A stretch of 40,356 bases of DNA from a virus, in the IMG/VR virus record IMGVR_UViG_3300020428_000847, positions 1-40,356 of that record. One strand, written 5' to 3'. How positions within the stretch are numbered: position 1 is the first letter of the stretch; each line of letters opens with the position of its first letter. This document shows, one piece after another, positions 1 through 7,900 of this stretch. The position numbers were made by a program, and so were the translations under genes. The notes beneath the pieces were generated by a model, which saw only the letters and a list, made by a program, of their open reading frames with translations, made no database searches and had not been told where the DNA came from.

Positions 1-396
1 TATTCTTGTTCTCAAATTAGTTGTACTAAAAGAGTGTTGTCTTTTATTATAGTACAATTCTATGTCGTTGTCAACACATAATTGCTTACCAGTGAACTCT
101 TTTGTCTTATATTCTTCGCCAATAAAACGTTTATCAATTTTATATGTTAAAAGTATATCTTCAATTTCTTTTTCTGTTGCATAAGGAACAATTTGGTCAA
201 TATATTTGCAACCTTCTAGTTGTACATATCTTTCAAAAACACTTTGGATAGGTTTATTCTTTTCTGGACGATCAACTGTTGGATCAGTTTGTACACCTAC
301 CATTAGATGATCACAATTAGCTTTTGCTTCTTTGAGCATAGCAACATGACCTGAATGAAATAAGTCAAATGAGCTAAATGTAATACCTATAATCAA
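1..396 (-). CDS. Cytidylyltransferase, glycerol-3-phosphate type (3' end cut by window)
   Basis: Nucleotidyltransferase of the TagD-like family, which joins CTP to a phosphorylated alcohol or sugar to give a CDP-activated building block in the cytosol. The translation begins MIIGITFSSFDLFHSGH and shows the family HxGH nucleotide-binding motif (HSGH, residues 14-17) and, near the edge, the C-terminal S-F-S-T-T-N-L-R-T-R-I stretch matching the ISTT..I..R motif. With 132 codons visible and a usual family length of about 130-140, only a few residues are probably missing. No ATG fits; TTG at 396 overlaps the stop of the cupin gene as TTGA, so I chose it. The partner cupin may act on the same sugar. 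In a phage this could serve glycan decoration or host surface change; substrate is unknown. A consensus promoter lies inside the gene at 46-74. Confidence 0.8.
   Translation of the reverse strand, partial: MIIGITFSSFDLFHSGHVAMLKEAKANCDHLMVGVQTDPTVDRPEKNKPIQSVFERYVQLEGCKYIDQIVPYATEKEIEDILLTYKIDKRFIGEEYKTKEFTGKQLCVDNDIELYYNKRQHSFSTTNLRTRI
46..74 (-). promoter_or_regulatory. Sigma-70-type promoter inside the cytidylyltransferase gene
   Basis: On the minus strand TTGACA (74-69) is followed by a 17-base spacer and TATAAT (51-46): a perfect consensus. It lies within coding sequence and reads off the window edge, so it may drive the next gene to the left. It could be chance in AT-rich coding DNA, but six plus six matches at exactly 17 bases is unlikely. 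Confidence 0.6.
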
Positions 397-719
397 TGTG
401 ATCTTCTTCCGTCAAAAACACAAACAAAATAGCAACCCATTGGACCTGCATGAACACGATGAAATACACCATCTTCAATTAATACTATATCATTTTCTTT
501 GACACTTATTGTTTTATCGTCTAGTTCCATTCTGCCACTACCTTTTATAAAGTAATAAACTTCTTCTTGTCCTTTATGCTTATGTCCACTAGTTGACTTT
601 GTTGGTTTTAAATCAGTACTACTCAATACAAGATTTTTTAGTGTTGTATTATCCTTTACAACGTATCTTTCGTCTTCTTTGGCAATACTACCACCAATGT
701 CACTTATTGTTATTTTCAT
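393..719 (-). CDS. Small single-domain cupin
   Basis: A 108-residue protein that is essentially one cupin barrel. Motif 1 is G-H-K-H-K-G-Q-E-E-V (residues 45-54), giving H46, H48 and a Glu as metal ligands, and motif 2 has H87 in D-G-V-F-H-R-V. Such cupins include phosphomannose-isomerase-like and sugar epimerase-like enzymes as well as dioxygenases, so the substrate cannot be told from sequence. The start ATG overlaps the stop of the upstream membrane-protein gene (ATGA) and its own stop overlaps the cytidylyltransferase start, so the three are translationally coupled in one early operon. That coupling makes a role on a sugar or polyol phosphate used by the neighbour plausible, but this is inference. 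Confidence 0.8.
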   Translation of the reverse strand: MKITISDIGGSIAKEDERYVVKDNTTLKNLVLSSTDLKPTKSTSGHKHKGQEEVYYFIKGSGRMELDDKTISVKENDIVLIEDGVFHRVHAGPMGCYFVCVFDGRRSH

Positions 720-886
720 TTCTTAGTGGCACCACGTTCCTGTCCGATACCCATCAAAATCAAAACTACATATAATATAGGCCAAGCCCACCCTGTTAAA
801 TATCCTAAGATATGTAAGGTCATCAGTACAATGCCTGTAGCACCAGTGGTACCGATTCCTTGTAATTCCGTTGCTGGAAGTTTCAT
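716..886 (-). CDS. Small membrane protein, unknown role
   Basis: A 56-residue protein (MKLPATELQGIGTTGATG...). About residues 16-48 are strongly hydrophobic (I-V-L-M-T-L-H-I-L-G-Y-L then W-A-W-P-I-L-Y-V-V-L-I-L-M-G-I-G), enough for one long or two short membrane helices, ending in a short charged tail R-G-A-T-K-K. The start has the Shine-Dalgarno sequence AGGAG nine bases or so upstream, and the stop overlaps the cupin start. It is the first gene after an early promoter at 907-935. I do not recognise the family; a host-membrane effector or holin-like role is possible but unsupported. Confidence 0.7.
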   Translation of the reverse strand: MKLPATELQGIGTTGATGIVLMTLHILGYLTGWAWPILYVVLILMGIGQERGATKK

Positions 887-906
887 ATATACTCCTATTT
901 TGTTAT

Positions 907-935
907 ATTATACAATAAAGTTTAATAAAAGTCAA
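907..935 (-). promoter_or_regulatory. Sigma-70-type early promoter for the membrane protein/cupin/cytidylyltransferase operon
   Basis: Minus strand TTGACT (935-930), 17-base spacer, TATAAT (912-907), about 20 bases before the start at 886. Eleven of twelve consensus bases match. It would be read by host RNA polymerase from the start of infection. Confidence 0.8.
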
Positions 936-1483
936 GCATATAATCCTGAAAAAAGGAAAGATATACTAAATCTCGGAGTAAGTTTTTTTGGCTTTAGTTC
1001 TTTATGTACAGTTCGAGCAGGAAAGGCTATGCATCTACCTTTTTTGAAATCAACTGTTTCAAAAATAGTTTTACCATCTCTATGATAAAATTCCATTCCA
1101 CTGTCACCTTGTAACATATAATAAAATACCCAATTAGACTTCTCAGAGTAAACCATTTTACCTGAAGCATCAGTATCATATGGTTCGTCAAATGCAATTA
1201 TGTCAGGAAAATGTTCTTCTGTTGACATTATTGTTTTTACATTTAACAAAGATAAAAATCCAGCTTTTCCAAACAAAGGAATCTTAGCTTTGATATCATG
1301 TCTTCTATAATTAAATGCACACCAAAGGGCTTTTATTTCCCAAGGTAAATTATTTAGATCTGGCCAATGAGAACTAAATCCGTTTTCACCAAACACTACT
1401 GGCTGATGTGGCAATGTAGCTTCACATTGTTCTTGTAACCAATCAGGAACGATATCGTCCATTACTATAATATTATTTGACAA
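932..1483 (-). CDS. 2-oxoglutarate oxygenase-like protein with altered iron site
   Basis: A 183-residue paralogue of the gene just upstream. The two share the start (D-D-I-V-P-D-W-L against D-D-V-V-P-K-W-L), the G-D-S-G-M-[ED]-F core and the end G-R-C-I-[AV]-F-P....H..L.PKK.[ST]PR....[FY][IL]FSG. The distal His (T-V-H-K-E-L) and the 2-oxoglutarate-binding Arg (T-P-R-F-S-I) are kept, but the H-x-D iron motif of the sister (L-H-V-D) aligns with I-I-A-F-D, which has no histidine, so this copy may bind iron differently or not at all. TTG at 1483 is chosen because AAGGAG lies ten bases upstream; the next ATG (1462) has no ribosome site. It overlaps the upstream gene by 11 bases. Confidence 0.7.
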   Translation of the reverse strand: MSNNIIVMDDIVPDWLQEQCEATLPHQPVVFGENGFSSHWPDLNNLPWEIKALWCAFNYRRHDIKAKIPLFGKAGFLSLLNVKTIMSTEEHFPDIIAFDEPYDTDASGKMVYSEKSNWVFYYMLQGDSGMEFYHRDGKTIFETVDFKKGRCIAFPARTVHKELKPKKLTPRFSISFLFSGLYA

Positions 1484-2261
1484 TGTTCTCTTGCTCCTTT
1501 TTAAATATCGGCATAATGACTCCTCTATCTCTAGCAAACTGAGAAGCCTTTCCACTAAAAATATATCCTATAGTTACTCTTGGACTAAACTTTTTAGGTG
1601 GTAATCCTTGATGTATAAACTTACTAGGAAATACAATACACCTTCCGTCTTTGTATCCAACTGAATGCCACTTGTATGAGTCTAGTTCACCTTCATGATT
1701 ACTAAAGTCATCTTCGTACCAAGTAGCGTCTTTTGTTCTTAAGCCACCTTCTGCACTTGCACGTTCTTTTGTCTTACGCATTTCTTCTTCTACTTCTTCT
1801 TGCGTAGCTTCTCCTTTGCCAACCTTGTCAGCCAACTCAGCAATACGTGGATTAATATGTTCTGGATTGTTACTCCAGAAGTCCATACCACTATCACCGC
1901 ATACAGAATATACCATGGTGTATGCTTCTGTACCGTCATGAATATCTACATGAAGACCACCTATATGGTCCTTAGTTGTTAAGTTAATTTGAACTTGGTT
2001 AAGCTGTAGGTCACCAACATCGGGTCCGATAAGGTGTTTATTTTCTTCAAACGCCATCCATATGGCTTGTAGCACCCAAGGTGCTTTTTCAATTTCTTCG
2101 TGTTTCCATTGATTACTAAAGAACTGATAACCCTGTGAAGGTCCTAGTCCTCGGTGTCCCCATTTAAGAGGAAGGTAAGGTACAGTTTCTACTGCCTTTT
2201 GATGCAACCATTTTGGTACAACATCATCTAATACTTTGATTTTTTCTAGTTCTAGGTCCAT
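1473..2261 (-). CDS. 2-oxoglutarate/Fe(II)-dependent oxygenase
   Basis: A 262-residue protein with the complete double-stranded beta-helix signature: H104-V-D106 in G-G-L-H-V-D, the distal H217 in K-F-I-H-Q-G and R228 in S-P-R-V-T-I-G-Y. These are the three iron ligands and the 2-oxoglutarate anchor of the prolyl-4-hydroxylase-like superfamily. The insert between residues 140 and 195 is charged and helical. Substrate is unknown; phage enzymes of this kind may hydroxylate a protein, a nucleotide base or a small molecule. It sits upstream of its degenerate paralogue, with an 11-base overlap. A T4-late-like box ends five bases before the ATG. The gene is separated from mazG by 24 bases. Confidence 0.8.
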   Translation of the reverse strand: MDLELEKIKVLDDVVPKWLHQKAVETVPYLPLKWGHRGLGPSQGYQFFSNQWKHEEIEKAPWVLQAIWMAFEENKHLIGPDVGDLQLNQVQINLTTKDHIGGLHVDIHDGTEAYTMVYSVCGDSGMDFWSNNPEHINPRIAELADKVGKGEATQEEVEEEMRKTKERASAEGGLRTKDATWYEDDFSNHEGELDSYKWHSVGYKDGRCIVFPSKFIHQGLPPKKFSPRVTIGYIFSGKASQFARDRGVIMPIFKKEQENIVK

Positions 2262-2266
2262 GACAG

Positions 2267-2274
2267 TATTTAAT
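2267..2274 (-). promoter_or_regulatory. Weak T4-late-like box (ATTAAATA)
   Basis: ATTAAATA on the minus strand ends five bases before the ATG at 2261. One base differs from the NATAAATA form seen at virion genes. No Shine-Dalgarno sequence stands between it and the start. Confidence 0.35.
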
Positions 2275-2285
2275 CTGCCAATGTT

Positions 2286-2690
2286 TTATAGATCACCATC
2301 CTGGCGGTTTTCTGAATAATGCACATCAAATTCTCCGTCTGGGTATCTTGATTCTAACTTTTTAACGTTTTCTTCTATGACCTCGTTTGGGTCAAGGCCA
2401 AGGCTACGGCAAGTACTGATCCAATACCATATAATATCACCAAGTTCTCGTTTACAATGAAATATAGTTTCATCATCCATAGGTTTACCTTGGAAGATAC
2501 ATTTTTTAATAATTTCATTTAGTTCTCCTGTTTCCGACGATAGACCAATTCCGCCTGTCATCAATAGTGAAATATTTACTTTATCATTCAGCTCATGTAG
2601 TCGAGCCTGGGTATATGCCCAATCGTTGCTTTCTTCTGAAGTTACCTTCTCAACGAAGTGTTCATATTTTTTGAGATCTATATTAGGCAA
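2286..2690 (-). CDS. mazG: MazG-type nucleoside triphosphate pyrophosphohydrolase
   Basis: MazG enzymes hydrolyse NTPs or dNTPs to the monophosphate; in marine phages they are thought to recycle host nucleotides or alter ppGpp-like signals. The 134-residue protein has the all-alpha MazG core with the magnesium-binding pairs E53-x-x-E56 (S-S-E-T-G-E-L) and E82-x-x-D85 (K-R-E-L-G-D), then the family tail N-V-K-K-L-E-S-R-Y-P-D-G. Length fits phage MazG. The open frame runs further upstream, but that part overlaps the co-chaperonin gene; TTG at 2690 is chosen because AAAGGA lies six to seven bases before it. It follows the co-chaperonin gene by 13 bases and is likely co-transcribed with it. Confidence 0.88.
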   Translation of the reverse strand: MPNIDLKKYEHFVEKVTSEESNDWAYTQARLHELNDKVNISLLMTGGIGLSSETGELNEIIKKCIFQGKPMDDETIFHCKRELGDIIWYWISTCRSLGLDPNEVIEENVKKLESRYPDGEFDVHYSENRQDGDL

Positions 2691-2703
2691 GATGTTTCCT
2701 TTC

Positions 2704-3135
2704 TTATTGTTCGTTAACGAATGTGCTAGGATCGATTGTTGGTTGAGATAAGTCTGTTGAATGTCCCATACCTTCATCGTCTGGAACTTCTTTACTCATT
2801 AAAAGAACGTCTTTGGTATCTATAAGTCTAACCTCAATTTTGCCTAAGTCAGGCTCATCAAGCATTACGCCTCTACTCCAACGACCATGATCTACATAGA
2901 TCCAATCACCTACCTCATAGTCATCTTTGTTATCTGGCCCTTTGGCATATACTTGACACCAACGAGAACGTATACCACGTTCCTGGCCATCGTCACTAGT
3001 TATAATGATACCACCTTTAGTTGTACGTTCACCAAAGTTCATGTTATAACCAAGAACACGATCTTTGATAGGTCGTAGTGTACCCTTTAGGTTTGGTTTG
3101 AGCTTAGGCCCAGCACCTAGTGTGGTTGCGTCCAT
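2704..3135 (-). CDS. GroES-like co-chaperonin
   Basis: A 143-residue GroES/Cpn10-type protein. The fold begins near residue 18 (L-R-P-I-K-D-R-V-L-G), with the mobile loop around residues 34-46 carrying the hydrophobic GroEL-contacting tripeptide within K-G-G-I-I-I-T, followed by the roof and second strand set (W-C-Q-V-Y-A-K-G-P, then Y-E-V-G-D-W-I-Y-V). T4 gp31 is the known phage equivalent, replacing GroES so that the host GroEL can fold the large capsid protein; the same job is likely here. The tail after residue 115 is acidic and probably disordered. The gene sits between the small acidic protein (3-base gap) and mazG, downstream of a late-type box at 3577, which fits a role in virion assembly. 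Confidence 0.85.
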   Translation of the reverse strand: MDATTLGAGPKLKPNLKGTLRPIKDRVLGYNMNFGERTTKGGIIITSDDGQERGIRSRWCQVYAKGPDNKDDYEVGDWIYVDHGRWSRGVMLDEPDLGKIEVRLIDTKDVLLMSKEVPDDEGMGHSTDLSQPTIDPSTFVNEQ

Positions 3136-3138
3136 TAA

Positions 3139-3555
3139 CTACTTGTCCTTTTTTACAAAATTACCATCGGCATCTTCTACCCATGCTGTACCTGTTTCAT
3201 CAGCTTCAGCATCGATCTCTGCCATCTCATCACTTGCTTCGTCCGCCTTTACCGCTGGTGCAGTTTCTTCAGCTACTTTTTTAATAGCATCTTTACTTTC
3301 TGCATCTGGTTCTGAAATACCTTCTCCTGGTACTTCATTCGGAACGGCTTGTGGATGATCTCTATAGTATTCACCTAAAACATCTTCACGTTTTTTGATG
3401 ATCTTACCACCCGGACCTAATTCATCGCCACGTGCATTTACACGAGCATTTCCTACAGCCGGAGTAAGTTCATTTCTTTGTCTAAGCAAATCCATATCAA
3501 CCATTTTACCTTGCATTGATTTATATTGCTTTCGACCGCTTTGTTTTACTGCCAT
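3139..3555 (-). CDS. Small acidic-tailed protein, conserved phage type, unknown role
   Basis: A 138-residue protein in two parts. The first 60 residues are basic and mixed (M-A-V-K-Q-S-G-R-K-Q-Y-K-S-M-Q-G-K-M); the rest is low complexity, rich in Glu, Asp and Ala, and likely unfolded, ending V-K-K-D-K. I recall proteins of this look from T4-like cyanophages, but know no function. It starts 22 bases after a GATAAATA late box and has the ribosome site AGGAG, and it leads the co-chaperonin and mazG. The late promoter argues for a virion or assembly role. Confidence 0.6.
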   Translation of the reverse strand: MAVKQSGRKQYKSMQGKMVDMDLLRQRNELTPAVGNARVNARGDELGPGGKIIKKREDVLGEYYRDHPQAVPNEVPGEGISEPDAESKDAIKKVAEETAPAVKADEASDEMAEIDAEADETGTAWVEDADGNFVKKDK

Positions 3556-3576
3556 AACATTCTCCTATTATATACG

Positions 3577-3584
3577 TATTTATC
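3577..3584 (-). promoter_or_regulatory. T4-like late promoter box (GATAAATA)
   Basis: GATAAATA on the minus strand, 22 bases before the ATG at 3555, with AGGAG between. T4 late promoters use TATAAATA alone, read by the phage sigma gp55; this differs only in the first base. The stop of the upstream gene (AGATAAATA) lies in the box. Confidence 0.65.
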
Positions 3585-4101
3585 TAAGGAACTCACGCCA
3601 GTCTAGTCCAAACTGGATTGAGTCTATCTTGTGTATTCCAATCAAATATAAAACGTAACTAGCAGTACTAGATCCACGTCCTACACCCCATAGTATGTTG
3701 TTATCACGCATATAGCTTACCAAATAAACCATATAACGTAATAAGTTATACATATCTCTTTCTTCAAAAGCTCTTAATTCTGATTCTACCCTTACTATTT
3801 CTTCTGGGTTTTTACATTTACCAATAACATAGTTTTCAATATCTAGGTTCTTATATTCTTCTGGCATAAACCATTCTGATTGTAATGTCTTATCAAACTT
3901 GTCTTTGTCAACATCAATTGGAACATACTTTTTAAGTGTATCAATTCCATTTTCTTTTGCATGAATATTAAATTTATCTATGTCATCATTAGGATCACAC
4001 AGTACCACATGACATTTATCAATATGACCTGTATAGATCATATCTAATAAATCCTTGTTAGTAAATCGTGGTATTCCTAGGTTATCTGTTTTCATCAGCA
4101 T
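3580..4101 (-). CDS. Short homologue of the DNA polymerase III alpha (DnaE/PolC) core
   Basis: A 173-residue protein. Residues from about 105 to the end match the start of the DnaE palm: R-V-E-S-E-L followed by a helix, then W-G-V-G-R-G-S-S-T-A-S-Y-V-L-Y-L-I-G-I and D-S-I-Q-F-G-L-D-W-R-E-F-L. In bacterial alpha subunits this is the G-P-G-R-G-S-A-A-G-S-L-V nucleotide-binding segment followed by R-Y-D-L-x-F-E-R-F-L. The catalytic aspartates of the alpha subunit lie after this point and are absent, so it is not a polymerase. The first 100 residues look unrelated to the PHP domain. I infer a nucleotide- or DNA-binding helper. An early-type promoter ends six bases before the ATG, which would give a leaderless mRNA; a second ATG is at 4095. 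Confidence 0.65.
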   Translation of the reverse strand: MLMKTDNLGIPRFTNKDLLDMIYTGHIDKCHVVLCDPNDDIDKFNIHAKENGIDTLKKYVPIDVDKDKFDKTLQSEWFMPEEYKNLDIENYVIGKCKNPEEIVRVESELRAFEERDMYNLLRYMVYLVSYMRDNNILWGVGRGSSTASYVLYLIGIHKIDSIQFGLDWREFLR

Positions 4102-4107
4102 ATATAT

Positions 4108-4136
4108 AGTTTACTCGATGTTGATTAATTTGTCAA
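4108..4136 (-). promoter_or_regulatory. Probable sigma-70-type promoter for the DnaE-like gene
   Basis: Minus strand TTGACA (4136-4131), 17 bases, TAAACT (4113-4108), then six bases to the ATG at 4101. The -10 box is weaker (four of six). It lies in the last codons of the upstream gene. Confidence 0.45.
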
Positions 4137-4335
4137 GATCATTATTGGATCCATTTGCTCGTTTTTTCAAAAGTCGATCCCTGCTCTCAAGTTTGTACAT
4201 ATCAAGCATTAAATTTATTTGTGATTTGGCTTCCGGATTTCTAGTTTGGAAATATTTTTTTGTCAGCATACTAATCTTTTCTTGTATCTGTTCGTCTGAC
4301 ATAACCGAGGTATCTTCACCTAGCGGATGATCCAT
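4111..4335 (-). CDS. Short helical protein, unknown role
   Basis: A 74-residue, highly charged protein predicted by eye to be almost all helix (E-Q-I-Q-E-K-I-S-M-L-T-K-K-Y, then E-A-K-S-Q-I-N-L-M-L-D-M-Y-K-L-E-S-R-D-R-L). It resembles small proteins found beside fibre genes in T4-like marine phages; I know no function. It follows the fibre gene at 4348 by 12 bases and precedes the DnaE-like gene, whose promoter lies within its 3' end. Confidence 0.6.
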   Translation of the reverse strand: MDHPLGEDTSVMSDEQIQEKISMLTKKYFQTRNPEAKSQINLMLDMYKLESRDRLLKKRANGSNNDLDKLINIE

Positions 4336-4347
4336 AATAATTACCTA

Positions 4348-4914
4348 TTAAGTAAATACGCCAACGTACTCTGCATACACAGTAGTTCCACCATCGTCAG
4401 TCCAAAAGTCTACTACTACTGGATTAACATTTGAAGCAACGTTAAATGGGCTAGGAAAGCCAGGACCATATTTAATAGTTCCGCCACCTGTTGTTGCCCA
4501 AGTTACAACTCTAGTTGTACTGTCGCCTAGTGTATCTAATAAGACTAATCTTATTTTTCCTACTTTGTTTGCTGTTGGCCAATCTGCAAATGTAAGTGTA
4601 AGGTTGTTCCCAATAGTAAACGTCTGATAATTACCATTTGTAAAGCTGACGTTTTGTGGGCCTGTAATTGTTCCACCTGCATATAATTTTTGCGTGTTAG
4701 CAATTAAATTTGCACCACTAACATCATTTCCTAGAAAGTTGTTTGCGGCATTTAGCTTTGCAGTATTTGTTTGAAGAGCTTCAATTTCACTCTTTGCCGC
4801 TGTAAAGTTATTTTTAACAGTATTGAAGTTATTTCTAAATCCCTGCGAGTCGTTGTCTTGACCTGCTATAGGAAATGTTGCATCAATGCTGGTTGCGTCT
4901 ATATTACTTGCCAT
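4348..4914 (-). CDS. Short virion fibre or fibre-attachment protein
   Basis: A 188-residue protein beginning with the fibre N-terminal module: I-D-A-T-F-P-I-A-G-Q-D-N-D-S-Q-G-F-R-N-N-F then N-N-F-T-A-A-K-S-E-I-E-A-L, a pattern also seen in a variant form in three larger fibres of this window. A heptad-like helix follows (about residues 28-60) and the rest is Thr/Gly/Val-rich beta sequence typical of small adhesin domains. It starts 23 bases after a GATAAATA late box and has the ribosome site GAGAGGA. Likely a short tail fibre or baseplate decoration; exact place in the virion is unknown. Confidence 0.65.
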   Translation of the reverse strand: MASNIDATSIDATFPIAGQDNDSQGFRNNFNTVKNNFTAAKSEIEALQTNTAKLNAANNFLGNDVSGANLIANTQKLYAGGTITGPQNVSFTNGNYQTFTIGNNLTLTFADWPTANKVGKIRLVLLDTLGDSTTRVVTWATTGGGTIKYGPGFPSPFNVASNVNPVVVDFWTDDGGTTVYAEYVGVFT

Positions 4915-4936
4915 TTTTGTTCCTCTCTAGTGTATA

Positions 4937-4944
4937 TATTTATC
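4937..4944 (-). promoter_or_regulatory. T4-like late promoter box (GATAAATA)
   Basis: GATAAATA on the minus strand, 23 bases before the ATG at 4914, in the short gap after the 1163-residue gene. Same spacing as at 3577 and 8461. Confidence 0.7.
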
Positions 4945-4947
4945 CTG

Positions 4948-7900
4948 CTAAACATTAAAGCTGTAATTCCCGAACGGAATATACTGCTCTAAGCTGTTTC
5001 CAGTGGTGTTATCAATAACATATCTGTCAATTTCAAAGTCTAGCTGTCTAAAATCAAAGCCATTATTCTGTATATTTAACAGTATTTGGGCACTTGTACC
5101 TGGTTTACAGTAGCATAGCGGAATAGCACTTACATAGCCTAATTCTTCTACAGTATTGGTCTGTGCAGTAGACATCCATAATGGTAAGAAGTTTTGCTCT
5201 GTAGTTCCTACTTTACTTAAATTTTCTCTCATATTAGTTATATTACTAATGTATCTAGTTTGGCTACTTGGATCACTAATTTTAACTGCATCACTTGATA
5301 CCTTAATTGGTGTTCCGTCCGGTCTAAATCTAAATGGATCACTTGATGTTGTAGCTACTAGTCCTGCTGTTAGTTCAGCACCACTTCTTGTAGTTACTTG
5401 TATAATACCATTAGCGTCAATAGTAACACTACCACCGTTTCTAGATAGGATATTTAGATCATTTCCAAATGCTCTAACTAATACTGTTTGACCAATTGAG
5501 TTGGTAATTTCAAATACTGCCAATCCAGCACCTTCTTTAGATGCATCATCTCCTGTTTCGTACTCTACACTATCAACAGTAATTTTTCTGTCATTTAAAA
5601 TAGTTTGTTTAGATGCCACTGAAGTAACACCTGATGTTATATCACTAGGATCAATAACTTCAACATATATAACTTCGTATATTGTATCTGTACTTCCTGT
5701 CTTTCTTGCTATCGCAGATTTTATTGCACCCATTTTAAATCTTTTTCTTTTATGATTTTTTCTAGTTGCCGCGATGTATTCTCTAATCTCTTTTGTTTCC
5801 AATCCTGAATAAACTAACATCTTAACCTGCTTCTGTAAACCAAATTCTGGATCGTTTGGTCTATAAATTGATGCGGGTGTAAACACATTAGGATCACCGA
5901 TGAAGTTGCTGTATGCAGACCTCTGTGTGCTTTTAAGAAGGGGTTTTACGTAGAGATTGCTGTACGTTATGTTGTCAGGATCGCTTACTATAATATTGAA
6001 TTCTCTTGTAGTAGCACTAAATCCAAATCTATCCCTTGCTCGAATTGTAAACTTAAATTTTCTATCAGTAGTAGTTGTACCACCGTCCATTGAAAAGTCG
6101 TTGCCATCAATAGTTGTTAGTCCTAGTAGTGTACCACTAGCAAACTGTCTTACTTTACCTACTATCTCACCATTATAATTTAATACAAGTCCTGGTGGTA
6201 AAATTCCTGCTGTAATATCATATAACAATGATGATGTTGAAACTGTTGTTGTAGCACTTACGGCAAATGTACTGATAAAGTTTGCATTAATGCTACCAAG
6301 TGCCGCCGCAGTATTCCAAGTAATTGTACTTTCAACTTCACCTAATATTTTAATTGTAAATGTTTTTTGTTTTTCAGCTATCAAAGATGCTTTGCTAATA
6401 CTTGTATATCTTTTAGCTGATACAGTAAATTTATATTCTTTAGTTACCGCAGGCATATAAGGTACTCGTCCTGCAATCTCACCACTTGTTGGATCTATTG
6501 TCATTCCTGGTGGTATGGTACTTGTTGTACCGTCATCATTATTCTGTTGTAGTTCATATGACAATACACCAGTAAGTGTATTAGGATCAAATACTTCTAA
6601 AAATATTGTTACATAGTTGTTTGCTCTTTTGTAACCTAAGTCTGCTGGAGTTAACCATAATGGCGTTCTTAGATATGTATTATCAGCAGTAAATATTCCT
6701 GTTCCTATCTGCATGATAGTATTATCTGCACGTAGGAAATCATCTCCAACTAAAAATATTTGAAACTTACGTTTTTCAATAGTATCGCCATCACTAACAC
6801 TTACAGTGAACTCGTATATCCTGTTTAATTTCTTTGGACTTTGTGTAGGTATTGCGTAGTCATAACCTTGAGTATCATAGTAGTAACTTTCAAAACCGTT
6901 TGCACTTCTCATTCCATAATCAAAAGCAAAGGTATCATATTGTGTTTGATCGTAATATCCATTTCCGCTTCTAGCATCTAAGGCCATTATAGGATCAACA
7001 ATACCAACTAGCTTACCATCTGTGGTTAGCGTTATTCCTGGAGGTAGCGTACCGTCACCATCTGATATAAAATATTCTAAACTTTGTCCTGTTGGTAAAT
7101 CAGCATCAATGGCACTTAATTGGAAGTCAACTATGCTACTATCTAATATGTAAAAACTGTTGTTAGGTCCTAAAGGTAGTTTACCTGTATTAGTTGTCCA
7201 TACTGGATTGTCAGCACCTTGTACTTGAATCTTAAATGTTCTATCTCTAGTACCATCATTGTTTTTTGCTCTAAGAACAAATTCGTAGTCTGTATCTCTT
7301 GCTACTTCAAAAGGTGTTCCTACAATTTTATTATCTAGTAAACGCATACCATCTGGTAATGATCCACTAATAACTGTAATAACATCTGTGTTTAAATTAA
7401 TATCTGTAACAGAACCAGATTCTAAAAATATGTCTGGAGCACTTGCTTGAGTATATGTTAATTGGTTACCTACTATTTGTTTCATATAATCTTCTACGCC
7501 ATGTGCGGCATTTGTTTTGTAATGTAGCACCTGACCTGCTAGATATGAATAATAGTAAACACCGGTAACACCATAATATACACCACCAGCATCTGGAATG
7601 ATTCCTCCTGTGTATCCTTGTGACTTCGCTACTTGGTAAACACTATTTTGGGCTTCTAAGAAACTATATCCAAACGCATGAGATCCTCCTGCGTAAGGAA
7701 TGACCGTATCTGCTGTACCATGTATGTTTAAAAACTTTCTTCCTTTTAAAGGAGTCTTTGCAGTATTGTATTCTGCTGTCGTAACACCTGTTTCTCCAGA
7801 TGGAATATAAAATGTATCATTTCTAAACATAGGATCAAAGAATTGTGTTCCTATTGTACAAACGACATCCAAAGATGTATCATCTATCTGTACGTATGCT

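Noticed and set aside
726-1085. Plus-strand open frame of 119 codons
   Set aside because: It lies opposite the small membrane gene, an early promoter and the oxygenase gene; no ribosome site and no recognisable protein.
2691-2777. Upstream ATG for mazG at 2777
   Set aside because: It overlaps the co-chaperonin gene, and TTG at 2690 has a well-placed AAAGGA site.
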